Assembly (NCBI GenBank): GCA_029238935.1
Contig: JAQZBN010000006.1
Location: 57,246-121,245 of the forward strand
Source of the DNA: Herbinix sp.
Lineage (GTDB): Bacteria; Bacillota; Clostridia; Lachnospirales; Lachnospiraceae
DNA: 64,000 bases
Direction: 5' to 3'
Shown here piece after piece: positions 36,795-46,678 of this stretch; the first letter of the stretch is position 1; the number at the start of each line of letters is the position of its first letter. The position numbers and the translations under genes were made by a program. The notes beneath the pieces are model-generated. The model was not told where the DNA came from. It searched no databases and saw only the letters and a list, made by a program, of their open reading frames with translations.

Positions 36795-37733
36795 ATGATG
36801 AATAAGGTGTGCTTTGGTGTAGATATTGGTGGAACGGCAATAAAAATGGGAGTATTCAGTCTTGATGGTGAACTTCTTTCTAAATGGGAGTTTCCTACAA
36901 GAAGAGAGAATAAGGATTTATATTTACAGGATATTGCTAATGAAATCAAACAAAAGAGTACAGAATTAAAAATAGACGAGAATGACATCATTGGCGTTGG
37001 TGTTGGTATTCCAGGACCGGTAAAGGAAGATGGCTCTGTTCTTGAGCTTGCTAATCTTGGTGGTGGCAATTTTAATATTGAACAGGAGCTTAGCAAATTA
37101 ACAGGTCTAAAAGTTAAAGCCGGTAATGATGCGAACATGGCTGCTTTGGGTGAATTATGGCAAGGAAGCGGTAAAGGATATCGCCACTTGGTTTTTGTTA
37201 CCCTTGGTACAGGTGTCGGCGGAGGTATTGTTTTGAATGGGAATATGCTGGCTGGTACCAATGGTGCTGCCGGTGAAATTGGTCATATTTATGTTAATGA
37301 AGAAGAAACAGACACTTGCGGCTGCGGTAAGAAAGGTTGCTTGGAACAATATGCATCTGCAACCGGGATTGTTAGAATAGCAAAACGTCTTCTTCAGGAA
37401 TCGCAAGAAGAATCAACCTTAAGAACAATTGAGAATATCACTGCAAAAGATATCTTTGATGCTGCAAAAGCAGGTGATGTAATCGCTTATGCAACGGTAG
37501 AACAGGCATGCAAATACTTAGGAATAGCAATGGCTCATGTAGGACAAATCATTGATCCGCAAGCATTTGTTATTGGTGGCGGTGTATCCAAAGCCGGAAC
37601 CATTATCACAGATTTAGTTCAAAAATATTATGAAATGAATGTAATGGAGTCTTTAAAGAAGAGAGAATTTAAACTGGCGATCCTAGGTAATGATGCAGGA
37701 ATTTACGGTGGTGCAAGGTTAATATTAGCATAA
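36795..37733 (+). CDS. glcK: ROK-family glucokinase
   Basis: 312 aa. GVDIGGTAIKMGVF at the start is the ATP-binding phosphate-1 loop; GVGIPGPV, GNDANMAALGELWQG, TLGTGVGGGIV and the ROK zinc motif CGCGKKGCLEQYAS (about 175-190) follow. It phosphorylates glucose to glucose-6-phosphate. The ATGs at 36795 and 36798 both have AAAGGATGG upstream; the earlier ATG at 36786 sits inside that site and is rejected. Confidence 0.93.
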   Translation: MMNKVCFGVDIGGTAIKMGVFSLDGELLSKWEFPTRRENKDLYLQDIANEIKQKSTELKIDENDIIGVGVGIPGPVKEDGSVLELANLGGGNFNIEQELSKLTGLKVKAGNDANMAALGELWQGSGKGYRHLVFVTLGTGVGGGIVLNGNMLAGTNGAAGEIGHIYVNEEETDTCGCGKKGCLEQYASATGIVRIAKRLLQESQEESTLRTIENITAKDIFDAAKAGDVIAYATVEQACKYLGIAMAHVGQIIDPQAFVIGGGVSKAGTIITDLVQKYYEMNVMESLKKREFKLAILGNDAGIYGGARLILA

Positions 37734-37818
37734 ACTAATTTCAAAGCACGCATGAAATAGATCTATATAGAATAAGTATTAGAAGTATTGTATGATAGAT
37801 ATAATTTGGAGGTTATCA

Positions 37819-38736
37819 TTGAAGAAATATTTTTATGAGGAACTATGTTCCGTTCTGAACGAAAATCAAATAAAACTACAGGAATTATTAAAAAATCATA
37901 CGACGCTTCATATCGGTGGAGCGGCTGATTATTTTATCACACCCTCCACCACGGAAGAGATAAAAGAAATTCTTTATATATGTAAGAAACATGAAGTTCC
38001 TTATTATATCATGGGAAATGGTAGTAATCTCTTGATATCGGATCAAGGGTATCAAGGTGCTATCGTGCAGTTAGGAGAAAATTTTTCTACGATACTAATC
38101 GATGAAGATGGAACGGTAACTGCTCAGGCAGGTGTCCTTCTGTCGAGGTTAGCCAGTGAAGTGGCGAAAAAAAGCTTTACAGGTTTTGAATTTGCGTCTG
38201 GAATTCCGGGCACTTTAGGTGGGGCTGTCACTATGAATGCCAGTGCTTACGATGGTGAGATGAAGCAGTGTATCATTGGTGCAACCGTAATGGATCAGGA
38301 AGGAAACAGGATACAGCTAAATAAGGATGAACTGGAGCTAGGATATCGGAGCAGTATCCTTCAAAAGAGTAATTATATTCTACTAGAAGCAACTATGAAG
38401 TTTACCTTAGGAGAGCAGAGTTTAATCTATCAGAAAATGAATGATTTAAATGCTCAAAGACGCGATAAACAACCCTTAGAACAATATAGCGCTGGGAGTA
38501 CATTTAAGCGTCCAGTTGGATACTATGCGGGTAAACTTATCATGGATGCTGGTCTGCGCGGATATCAAGTAGGAGAAGCAGCTGTATCGGAAAAACATTG
38601 CGGCTTTGTTATTAATAAAGGTAATGCAACAGCAAAGGAATTTCTGACTTTAATACAGGATGTAACACGTATTGTAGAAGAAAAGTTTGATGTTCATTTA
38701 GAGACAGAGGTTAAATTTCTAGGGGACTTTTCATAA
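37819..38736 (+). CDS. murB: UDP-N-acetylenolpyruvoylglucosamine reductase
   Basis: 305 aa, type IIb MurB. FAD-binding segments MGNGSNLLISDQGYQGA and ASGIPGTLGGAVTMNASAYDGE, the YRSS segment, active-site serine in SAGSTFKRP and the C-terminal glutamate in LETEVKFLG are present. It reduces UDP-GlcNAc-enolpyruvate to UDP-MurNAc in peptidoglycan synthesis. The TTG at 37819 has GGAGG 6 bases upstream and gives the usual N-terminus; an in-frame ATG at 37792 would add nine residues and lacks a good site. Confidence 0.95.
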   Translation: MKKYFYEELCSVLNENQIKLQELLKNHTTLHIGGAADYFITPSTTEEIKEILYICKKHEVPYYIMGNGSNLLISDQGYQGAIVQLGENFSTILIDEDGTVTAQAGVLLSRLASEVAKKSFTGFEFASGIPGTLGGAVTMNASAYDGEMKQCIIGATVMDQEGNRIQLNKDELELGYRSSILQKSNYILLEATMKFTLGEQSLIYQKMNDLNAQRRDKQPLEQYSAGSTFKRPVGYYAGKLIMDAGLRGYQVGEAAVSEKHCGFVINKGNATAKEFLTLIQDVTRIVEEKFDVHLETEVKFLGDFS

Positions 38737-38820
38737 TTACTTTGGATAAAATAACGAAGAAGCTTATTATACGAATATAGTAAGTTAATTTGTTCTGCTT
38801 TAGAAAGGCGTGTAAATAAT

Positions 38821-39684
38821 ATGAGATTCGTAATTGTCACTGGTATGTCAGGGGCAGGAAAAAGCTCTGTACTCAAGATGTTAGAGGATGCAGGATATTT
38901 TTGTGTAGACAATCTCCCAATCCCATTGGTTAAAAAGTTTGCTAAATTAACCATTCAAGGGAATGAAAAAATCAATAAAGTAGCACTTGGCCTAGATATT
39001 CGCAGCGGACAAGCGCTAAAAGAACTGGACACAGTTCTTACTGATATGAAACGCTTTGGGGTTCCTTATGAAATTCTATTTCTAGATTGTGCCCAGGAGG
39101 TATTGGTAAAACGATATAAAGAAACCAGAAGATCTCATCCGTTATCTGGTAAGGGAAGAGTAGATAAGGGCATTGAATTGGAACGGGAGCAGTTGAATTT
39201 TCTTAGAAAACGTGCTGATGTAATCATTGATACCAGCCATCTGTTAATTAGGGAATTAAAAACCCAAATTAACAAGATATACGTAGATGATATCAAATTC
39301 AATAATTTCTTTATTACAGTACTCTCCTTTGGATTTAAGTATGGAATCCCAGTAGATTCGGATTTAGTATTTGATGTTAGATTTTTACCAAATCCGTATT
39401 ATATTCCGGAACTGAAGAAAAAAACCGGTAATGATGCTGAGGTCCAAAAATACGTGATGAATTCTCCATCAGCAACAGACTTTTTGTATAAACTTCTTGA
39501 TATGTTAATTTTCTTAATTCCAAATTATATCTCCGAAGGAAAAAACCAGTTGGTGGTAAGTATAGGCTGCACCGGTGGACGTCATCGGTCCGTGACCCTT
39601 GCCAATGAGATTGTAAGTAGATTGCAAATCGGAACTGAGTACGGGTTAAAGGTAGAGCATAGAGATATAGAAAAGGATGAATGA
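38821..39684 (+). CDS. rapZ: RNase adapter / nucleotide-binding protein RapZ (YvcJ)
   Basis: 287 aa. Walker A TGMSGAGKSSVLKML at 7-21, DNLPIPLV, and the conserved C-terminal GCTGGRHRSV are all present. In Firmicutes this GTP/ATP-binding protein (YvcJ) affects competence and cell-wall-related control; in E. coli RapZ directs decay of GlmZ RNA. It is followed by whiA after 9 bases. The yvcK gene that normally lies between them in Bacillus is absent here. Confidence 0.95.
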   Translation: MRFVIVTGMSGAGKSSVLKMLEDAGYFCVDNLPIPLVKKFAKLTIQGNEKINKVALGLDIRSGQALKELDTVLTDMKRFGVPYEILFLDCAQEVLVKRYKETRRSHPLSGKGRVDKGIELEREQLNFLRKRADVIIDTSHLLIRELKTQINKIYVDDIKFNNFFITVLSFGFKYGIPVDSDLVFDVRFLPNPYYIPELKKKTGNDAEVQKYVMNSPSATDFLYKLLDMLIFLIPNYISEGKNQLVVSIGCTGGRHRSVTLANEIVSRLQIGTEYGLKVEHRDIEKDE

Positions 39685-39693
39685 GGTAGAACC

Positions 39694-40644
39694 GTGTCAT
39701 TTTCAAAAGATGTGAAAGAAGAACTTTCTACACAAATCAGTCAGGCCAGGCATTGTCGACTAGCTGAATTGTCTGCAATCTTATCCTATGATGGGAAATT
39801 AATTCCGGTAAAACATGGCTATTATTTAAGATTACAGACGGAAAGCCTGGTAGTTGCAAGAAAGTACTTTACATTAATCAAAAAAACCTTTAATATAAAT
39901 ATTGAAATTTCCATTAAAATTCATTCGTATCATAAAGAAAATAGAATATACAGCTTAATTCTGCGTGATACTGATTCTATCATCCGAATTTTACAGGCAA
40001 CCAAACTCATAGATGGAGAGTTAAAGGATGGAGACATCGGAAAAGCAAATCAGTTAATTATTCAGAATGCATGCTGTAAAAGAGCTTTTATTCGAGGAGC
40101 ATATCTTTCCTCTGGATCGATGAGTAATCCAAAGAAGACGTATCATTTTGAAATCGTTTTATCGGATTACGATAAGGCTGTTCAGCTGCAAGAGATGATA
40201 CAGACCTTTTCGATTGATGCTAAGATCATCATTCGAAAAAAATATTATGTAGTGTATATTAAGGAAGGTTCTCAAATCGTGGATCTGCTTAATGTCATGG
40301 AGGCACATGTTGCTTTAATGAATTTGGAGAATGTTCGAATTCTTAAGGAAATGCGTAATTCAATTAACCGCCAGGTTAACTGTGAGGCTGCCAATATCAG
40401 CAAGACAGTTGAAGCTGCATCAAAGCAGATAGACGATATCATCTATATAAGGGATAATTATGGCTTTGGTGAATTGGCGGAGGGATTAGAAGAGATTGCG
40501 CTGCTAAGAATTCAACACCCGGAAGCATCATTAAAAGAACTGGGGGCAATGCTGATACCGCCAATCGGTAAATCGGGTGTTAATCATAGATTACGTAAAT
40601 TAAGTATGATCGCAGATCATTTACGGGAGAATAAGGAGGAATAA
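39694..40644 (+). CDS. whiA: DNA-binding protein WhiA
   Basis: 316 aa. N-terminal LAGLIDADG-like fold with CCKRAFIRGAYLSSGSMSNPKKTYHFEI typical of WhiA, and a C-terminal helix-turn-helix (ASLKELGAMLIPPIGKSGVNHRLRKL). In Firmicutes it influences cell division and chromosome segregation. GTG start, with GAGGT upstream. It lies 9 bases after rapZ and 3 bases before the HPr-like gene, so the three are probably translated from one message. Confidence 0.96.
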   Translation: MSFSKDVKEELSTQISQARHCRLAELSAILSYDGKLIPVKHGYYLRLQTESLVVARKYFTLIKKTFNINIEISIKIHSYHKENRIYSLILRDTDSIIRILQATKLIDGELKDGDIGKANQLIIQNACCKRAFIRGAYLSSGSMSNPKKTYHFEIVLSDYDKAVQLQEMIQTFSIDAKIIIRKKYYVVYIKEGSQIVDLLNVMEAHVALMNLENVRILKEMRNSINRQVNCEAANISKTVEAASKQIDDIIYIRDNYGFGELAEGLEEIALLRIQHPEASLKELGAMLIPPIGKSGVNHRLRKLSMIADHLRENKEE

Positions 40645-40647
40645 AGC

Positions 40648-40902
40648 ATGATTATGAAGGAAATTGTTATTAAGATACCTACAGGTCTGGAAGCAAGACC
40701 GGTTGCTTTACTGGTCCAGGTTGCAAGCCAGTATGAATGTAGTATCTATGTACAAAGTAATGAAAAGCGAGTAAATGCGAAGAGTATTATGGGTATGATG
40801 AGCCTTGGTATCTCAGCCGGTGAAACCGTTACCGTATCAGCAGAAGGTCCGGATGAGGAAGCGGCAATAGATAATATTGAAAAATATTTAAGCAGCAAAT
40901 AA
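40648..40902 (+). CDS. Crh-like HPr homologue with Glu in place of His15
   Basis: 84 aa. Fold and motifs are those of HPr (TGLEARPVALLVQVA, NAKSIMGMMSLGI), but the PEP-phosphorylated His15 is Glu15, while the HprK target Ser46 is kept. In Bacillus Crh the same position is Gln and the protein serves only in carbon catabolite repression. The location directly after rapZ and whiA matches the Bacillus crh locus. It therefore cannot take part in PTS phosphotransfer and is likely a regulatory partner of HprK and CcpA. GGAGG of the preceding gene end serves as ribosome site. Confidence 0.93.
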   Translation: MIMKEIVIKIPTGLEARPVALLVQVASQYECSIYVQSNEKRVNAKSIMGMMSLGISAGETVTVSAEGPDEEAAIDNIEKYLSSK

Positions 40903-40911
40903 TTAACATGT

Positions 40912-40940
40912 GGGTGCAGAGAAATCTGCACCCCTTTTTC
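40912..40940 (+). terminator. Strong terminator after the rapZ-whiA-crh-like genes
   Basis: GGGTGCAGA (40912-40920), loop GAAA, TCTGCACCC (40925-40933), then CTTTTTC. Perfect 9-bp stem. Confidence 0.93.
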
Positions 40941-41191
40941 ATGACATTGTTAGTAAGACTTTAATTTGGCAGCCTGAAGATAGAGTTTTGGTAGGCACTT
41001 CCATAAATTCCACATTTTTGTTATTATTAATACAAAATTAACGAAAAATCAACATTTATGACCATAAAAATTAATAAAATCGTAAAGAAGTGATTATCAA
41101 AATATGCTATAATAATAAAGATACTAATAACTAATAATACTATTAGGCAGATTTAAGAGAAAATATGTATTATTATGGGAAGAGGTACTTT

Positions 41192-42670
41192 ATGAATAAG
41201 AACGATAATAAAGATAAGCCAAAGAAAATAAAATCAAATAAATTTGCCTGGATTATTATCATAGAGATAGTAGTTATTTCATTACTATTTATATCCTATC
41301 GATACATAATCCTGGATGTGAAAGATAAAGAGAATGAACAGACTCAGGAGAACCCACAAGAGAACGAGGATGGGAAAAATACGGAAGATTCAGACAATCA
41401 GATTGATGATGAAAATGATAATAAGAATGATGATGATGAGGAAGCAGAGGTAGAAGAACCTCAAGACCAAATTGATCATGAGGATGTAGCCAACAAAGAA
41501 GATAAGGAGCAGCAAGATCTGATTGCACAAGCAAATCGGTTAGCGCTTGGGTATGATTATGACGGAGCGATCGAATTATTAAAATCCTATGAAGGATCAA
41601 ACGGTGATTATACCAGTTATGAAAAGCTTAAGACAGCAATAGAAGGTTTTGAAACCACGAAGAGTACCTTGGTACTCTACGGAGGGTCCTATACATCGGT
41701 AGCACAGTTTAGCCACATATTCTTTCATTCCCTGATTGCAGATAATGCGAAGGCCTTTGATGAGGACTATGATTCAAAGGGTTATAATATGTATATGACT
41801 ACGGTTACAGAATTTAAGAATATGATGCAGCAATTGTATGATGCCGGTTATGTTTTAGTAAGTATGCATGATATTGCACCAATCATTACGAAGGAAGATG
41901 GAACTCAAGTATATGGGGAAGGCAAGATATATCTGCCAGAGGGGAAAAAGCCTTTTGTTCTTTCCCAGGATGATGTTAACTATTATGATTATATGGATGG
42001 AGACGGCTTCGCGTCAAGAATAGTAATAGGAGAGGACGGAAAGCCTACCTGTGAGATGATTTTAGAGGATGGATCTAAAGTTAACGGAGACTTTGATATG
42101 GTACCGATTTTAGATAAATTCGTAGACGAACATCCCGATTTCTCCTATCACGGGGCAAAAGGAATCCTTGCACTTACCGGATATGAGGGAGCATTAGGCT
42201 ATCGTACGGATGATCCAACTTCTTCAACCTTTGAACAGGATAAAGAGGCTGTAAAAGCAGTTGCAAAAGCTCTCATTGAGGATGGATGGGAATTTGCTTG
42301 TCATACTTGGGGTCATAAGAATATGCAGGAAAAACCTTATGAATTTGTAGTAAGAGATACTAACCGTTGGCTAGAAGAAGTTGCACCACTCATTGGTCCA
42401 ACTGATATTCTTATTTTTCCATATGGTATTGATATTGAGACTACCCTAGGACATTATAACAGTGATAAGTATACATTCTTAAAGAAAAGTGGTTTTAATT
42501 ATTACTGCGGAGTCTATAAAGATCCTTGGATGCAGATCAAAGACGATTATGTCAGAATGACTAGAAGACCGTTGGATGGTCAGGCAATGTTACAGTTTCC
42601 GGAACGACTAAAAGACCTGTTTGATTTAAATACAGTAATTGATCCTGAGAGACCAGCAAAGAACTGGTAA
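41192..42670 (+). CDS. Membrane-anchored polysaccharide deacetylase family protein
   Basis: 492 aa. One N-terminal membrane segment (about 16-36, FAWIIIIEIVVISLLFISY) with a basic start, then a very acidic, Asp/Glu/Asn-rich linker (about 45-100), so the catalytic part is outside the cell. The second half has the NodB-type marks LSQDDVNYYDY near 257 (metal/catalytic aspartates) and HTWGHKNM near 371 (HxxxH), with LIFPYGIDI further on. It may remove acetyl groups from peptidoglycan or another glycan. ATG at 41192 has AAGAGG upstream; ATG at 41165 is an alternative. A TATAAT at 41108-41113 may be its -10. Confidence 0.85.
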   Translation: MNKNDNKDKPKKIKSNKFAWIIIIEIVVISLLFISYRYIILDVKDKENEQTQENPQENEDGKNTEDSDNQIDDENDNKNDDDEEAEVEEPQDQIDHEDVANKEDKEQQDLIAQANRLALGYDYDGAIELLKSYEGSNGDYTSYEKLKTAIEGFETTKSTLVLYGGSYTSVAQFSHIFFHSLIADNAKAFDEDYDSKGYNMYMTTVTEFKNMMQQLYDAGYVLVSMHDIAPIITKEDGTQVYGEGKIYLPEGKKPFVLSQDDVNYYDYMDGDGFASRIVIGEDGKPTCEMILEDGSKVNGDFDMVPILDKFVDEHPDFSYHGAKGILALTGYEGALGYRTDDPTSSTFEQDKEAVKAVAKALIEDGWEFACHTWGHKNMQEKPYEFVVRDTNRWLEEVAPLIGPTDILIFPYGIDIETTLGHYNSDKYTFLKKSGFNYYCGVYKDPWMQIKDDYVRMTRRPLDGQAMLQFPERLKDLFDLNTVIDPERPAKNW

Positions 42671-42683
42671 TAGATAAAAGATA

Positions 42684-42738
42684 AAGTCCCAACCTAAGAC
42701 ACCTGTACATTATTGTGGGTAAGCTTAGGTTGGGACTT
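42684..42738. terminator. 15-bp perfect hairpin after the deacetylase gene
   Basis: AAGTCCCAACCTAAG (42684-42698) pairs perfectly with CTTAGGTTGGGACTT (42724-42738). There is no T run on the + strand and only a T-rich stretch on the minus strand, so it is either a weak terminator or an mRNA-stabilising stem. The rest of the gap to 43151 is very AT-rich, with repeated GCAAATTTT-like words at 42900-42975 and a TATAAT at 43002. Confidence 0.5.
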
Positions 42739-43151
42739 AACGTATAGACGGAAATAACATGAGGATAAATAGGGAAAAATAAAACCTTACTTCTAAAAAT
42801 ATGAGATAAATAGGAAATAAAAAAGTGAAATAAATTGAGAAATTTATAGAGAATAAAATTCAAAAGTATGATAGAATGATATAAAAATTTATTTGTTGCC
42901 AAGCAAATTTTATGCCACGCAAATATTTTATAAAGCAAATTTTTGTAATTTTGTAAAGCGAATTTTTTGCTTTATTACATAGGTTGTATCATTGATGATA
43001 TTATAATATAAATACAAAATTATTTTATATATGATAGAGATATACACATTGATTTTTTTAAAGAAGTTGATTTGACATCTATAATGTCATTTTCAATCTA
43101 AGATGAAAAGCAATCAGACACAATCTGCAGAGAAAGGAGAGGAGAAGTACT

Positions 43152-46100
43152 ATGGATTTTACCCATTTACACGTCCATACAGAATACAGCTTGTTGGATG
43201 GTTCCAGTAAAATTAAGGAACTTGTCTCACGAACAAAGGAACTTGGCATGGATAGCCTTGCCATTACAGATCACGGTGTTATGTATGGCGTAATTGATTT
43301 CTATAAAATCTGCCGTTTGGAGGGGATTAATCCCATCATCGGCTGTGAAGTATATGTAGCACCTAATTCGAGATATGATCGAGAACAGGGAGCATCAGAA
43401 GAGCGTTATTATCATCTTGTCCTCTTGGCAGAGAACAATACAGGATATCAAAACTTAATTAAGATCGTTTCAAGGGGATTTTTAGAAGGCTTTTATTATA
43501 AACCAAGAGTGGATTATGATGTTTTAAAGCAATATCATGAAGGAATTATTGCCTTAAGTGCATGCTTGGGTGGCGAAGTCGCAAGTAACCTACGAAGAAG
43601 CTTCTATGAAGAGGCAAAGAAAAGTGCTTTAAATCTTCGAGAGATATTTGGAGAAAATAATTTCTTTCTGGAGCTGCAGGATCATGGGATACCGGAACAA
43701 CAGACAGTGAATCAAGGATTGCTACGATTATCCAGTGAAACAGGGATTCCTTTGGTAGCAACCAATGATGTTCATTATACCTTTGAAGAGGATGCTGATC
43801 CTCATGATATCTTATTATGTATCCAGACTCAGAAGAAAGTATCCGATGATAACCGGATGCGTTACGAAGGGGGACAATATTATTTAAAGTCACCGGATGA
43901 GATGCAAAAATTATTTCCCTATGCCAAAGAAGCTGTTCAAAATACATATGAAATTGCGAAGCGTTGTAATGTTGAGATCACCTTTGGTGAATATAAATTA
44001 CCGGTTTATCCGGTTCCGGCTCCTTTCACCGCTTGGGAATATCTCTATCAGTTATGCAGAGAAGGACTGGATAAGAGATACGAGCATGTTTCTGAGGAAC
44101 TGATCAAACGGCTTGATTTCGAATTAGAAACCATCCGTAATATGGGATTTGTTGATTATTTTTTAATTGTATGGGATTTTATTAAGTATGCAAAAGATCA
44201 TGAAATTATGGTTGGCCCGGGAAGAGGTAGTGCGGCAGGCTCAATTGTAGCCTATTCCTTGGGAATAACGGATATTGATCCAATCAAATACAGTCTATTG
44301 TTTGAACGTTTTCTTAACCCGGAACGACTCACGATGCCCGATATCGATATCGATTTCTGCTATGAGCGTAGACAGGAGGTTATTGATTACGTAACAGCAA
44401 AGTATGGAAAAGATAAAGTGGTACAGATTGTAACCTTCGGAACCATGGCTGCTAGAGCAGTAATTCGCGATGTAGGTCGCGCATTGGATCTCCCTTATGC
44501 TCAGGTTGATATGGTTGCAAAGATGATTCCGACAGAACTGGGAATTACAATAGAAAAAGCGTTAAAGATGAATAATGATTTAAAGCAGCTTTACGAAGGA
44601 GATGCGGATGTAAAATATCTGATTGATATGTCAAAGAGACTGGAAGGATTGCCAAGACATACCTCAATGCATGCGGCAGGTGTAGTAATCGGTAAAGCAA
44701 GCATTGATGAATATGTTCCATTATCCCGTTCCTCAGACGATTCTATTACGACACAGTTTACCATGACTACCCTAGAGGAGCTAGGATTATTAAAGATGGA
44801 TTTCCTGGGTCTAAGGACTTTGACCGTAATTCAAAATGCAGTTCGTCTAGTAAATCAAAACCCGGATCATATACCTCTGGACATTAAGAAGATTGATTAT
44901 AACGATAGTAAGGTTTACGATATGATATCCTCTGCAAAGACAGAGGGTGTATTCCAGCTAGAAAGCGCCGGAATGAAGAGCTTTATGAAGGAATTAAAAC
45001 CTAGAACCTTGGAAGATGTCATAGCTGGTATTGCTCTTTATCGTCCGGGCCCTATGGACTTTATTCCGAAATACATTAAGGGCAAGAACGAAGCAGGGCA
45101 AATTGTATACGAGTGTCCGCAGTTAGAACCGATATTATCGCCTACTTATGGTTGTATCGTATACCAAGAACAGGTTATGCAAATTGTACGAGAACTTGCA
45201 GGATATGACTTTGGACGTTCAGATCTTGTTCGAAGAGCGATGTCAAAGAAAAAAGAATCTGTTATGATTAAGGAACGTCATAACTTTGTATATGGTAATG
45301 AAGAAGAAGGGGTTCCCGGATGTATCAAGAACGGAATACCTGAAGCAGTTGCAAATCATATCTATGATGAGATGATGGATTTTGCAAAGTATGCGTTTAA
45401 TAAATCCCATGCAGCAGCTTATGCAGTTGTTTCCTATGAGACGGCTTATCTAAAATATTATTATCCGGTAGAATTTATGGCGGCATTGATGACCTCTGTG
45501 ATTGATAATCCAGGCAAGGTTTCTGAATATATTTATACCTGCAGACAAATGGACATTGAAATATTGCCACCGGATATCAACGAAGGAGATGCAACTTTTT
45601 CCGTATCAGGTAGAGCGATCCGCTACGGATTATCAGCGATCAAGGGAATAGGACGACCGGTAATTGATGCGCTGGTACAGGAGAGAAGACTAAATGGTCC
45701 TTTCCTTAACTTAAAAGATTTTGCAGTCCGTCTATCCGGAAAGGAAGTTAACAAAAGAACGGTAGAAAGTTTTATCAAAGCAGGTGCTTTCTCGAGCATT
45801 CATAATAATCGAAGACAGTTGATGATGAGTTATATTCAAATATTGGATCAGATTGCAGCAGATAAGAAGAAGACCTTAACCGGTCAATTTACCTTATTTG
45901 ATTTTGCTGACGAAGAAGAGAAACAGGATTATGATATGAACTTACCGGAAGTAAGTGAATATAGCAAGGAACAGCTATTAGCTCTCGAAAAGGAGGTACT
46001 TGGCATCTATGTCAGCGGACATCCTTTGGAAGCATATGAAGGCCGCATACGTAAAAATGTAACGAAGGTTTCTACGGATTTCATGATCGATGAAGAAATC

Positions 46101-46637
46101 GATAAACCAAAAGTGGGTGACGGAGAAACCGAGTTAATCGGTGGGATGATTACAGCAAAAACGATAAAAAATACCAGAACAAACAGCACCATGGCATTTC
46201 TCATTCTGGAAGATTTATTTGGTGTGGTGGAAGTGATCGTATTTCCGAGAGATTATGAAAAATACAAGCAATATCTGGAGGTCGATCAAAAAGTATTCAT
46301 AAGCGGTAAAGTCACTGTGGAAGAGGAAAAGGCTGCAAAATTAATTTGTCAGGAAATCATACCTTTTGATAATATATTAAGTGAAATATGGATAAAGTAT
46401 CCAAGTAAAGATTGCTTTGCAAAAGACGAAGATAGATTATATTCCCTCTTAAGTGAATACGACGGCAAGGATTCGGTCATTATTTATTGTGAGGATGAAA
46501 AATTAATGAAGAAACTTCCGAAGAGTAAAAGCGTCAAAGCGGAAAAAGATCTGATCGATCGTCTGAAAACAATTTATTCAGAAGAAAATATTCGAATTAT
46601 AGAAAAGAGTCTTGAAAAACAAAGAAAAATGGATTAG
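43152..46637 (+). CDS. dnaE: DNA polymerase III subunit alpha
   Basis: 1161 aa, DnaE type. N-terminal PHP domain (FTHLHVHTEYSLLDG, AITDHGVMYG), polymerase core with GPGRGSAAGS and the catalytic aspartates in MPDIDIDFCYERR, then LYRPGPMDFIPKYI, a helix-hairpin-helix region and a C-terminal OB fold (about 990-1070). It is a replicative DNA polymerase; Clostridia usually also carry PolC. Start ATG follows GAAAGGAGAGGAG. Confidence 0.98.
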   Translation: MDFTHLHVHTEYSLLDGSSKIKELVSRTKELGMDSLAITDHGVMYGVIDFYKICRLEGINPIIGCEVYVAPNSRYDREQGASEERYYHLVLLAENNTGYQNLIKIVSRGFLEGFYYKPRVDYDVLKQYHEGIIALSACLGGEVASNLRRSFYEEAKKSALNLREIFGENNFFLELQDHGIPEQQTVNQGLLRLSSETGIPLVATNDVHYTFEEDADPHDILLCIQTQKKVSDDNRMRYEGGQYYLKSPDEMQKLFPYAKEAVQNTYEIAKRCNVEITFGEYKLPVYPVPAPFTAWEYLYQLCREGLDKRYEHVSEELIKRLDFELETIRNMGFVDYFLIVWDFIKYAKDHEIMVGPGRGSAAGSIVAYSLGITDIDPIKYSLLFERFLNPERLTMPDIDIDFCYERRQEVIDYVTAKYGKDKVVQIVTFGTMAARAVIRDVGRALDLPYAQVDMVAKMIPTELGITIEKALKMNNDLKQLYEGDADVKYLIDMSKRLEGLPRHTSMHAAGVVIGKASIDEYVPLSRSSDDSITTQFTMTTLEELGLLKMDFLGLRTLTVIQNAVRLVNQNPDHIPLDIKKIDYNDSKVYDMISSAKTEGVFQLESAGMKSFMKELKPRTLEDVIAGIALYRPGPMDFIPKYIKGKNEAGQIVYECPQLEPILSPTYGCIVYQEQVMQIVRELAGYDFGRSDLVRRAMSKKKESVMIKERHNFVYGNEEEGVPGCIKNGIPEAVANHIYDEMMDFAKYAFNKSHAAAYAVVSYETAYLKYYYPVEFMAALMTSVIDNPGKVSEYIYTCRQMDIEILPPDINEGDATFSVSGRAIRYGLSAIKGIGRPVIDALVQERRLNGPFLNLKDFAVRLSGKEVNKRTVESFIKAGAFSSIHNNRRQLMMSYIQILDQIAADKKKTLTGQFTLFDFADEEEKQDYDMNLPEVSEYSKEQLLALEKEVLGIYVSGHPLEAYEGRIRKNVTKVSTDFMIDEEIDKPKVGDGETELIGGMITAKTIKNTRTNSTMAFLILEDLFGVVEVIVFPRDYEKYKQYLEVDQKVFISGKVTVEEEKAAKLICQEIIPFDNILSEIWIKYPSKDCFAKDEDRLYSLLSEYDGKDSVIIYCEDEKLMKKLPKSKSVKAEKDLIDRLKTIYSEENIRIIEKSLEKQRKMD

Positions 46638-46678
46638 AATTAGAGCGATTTAGTCATGCTACCAGTGGAGGTAAATAT

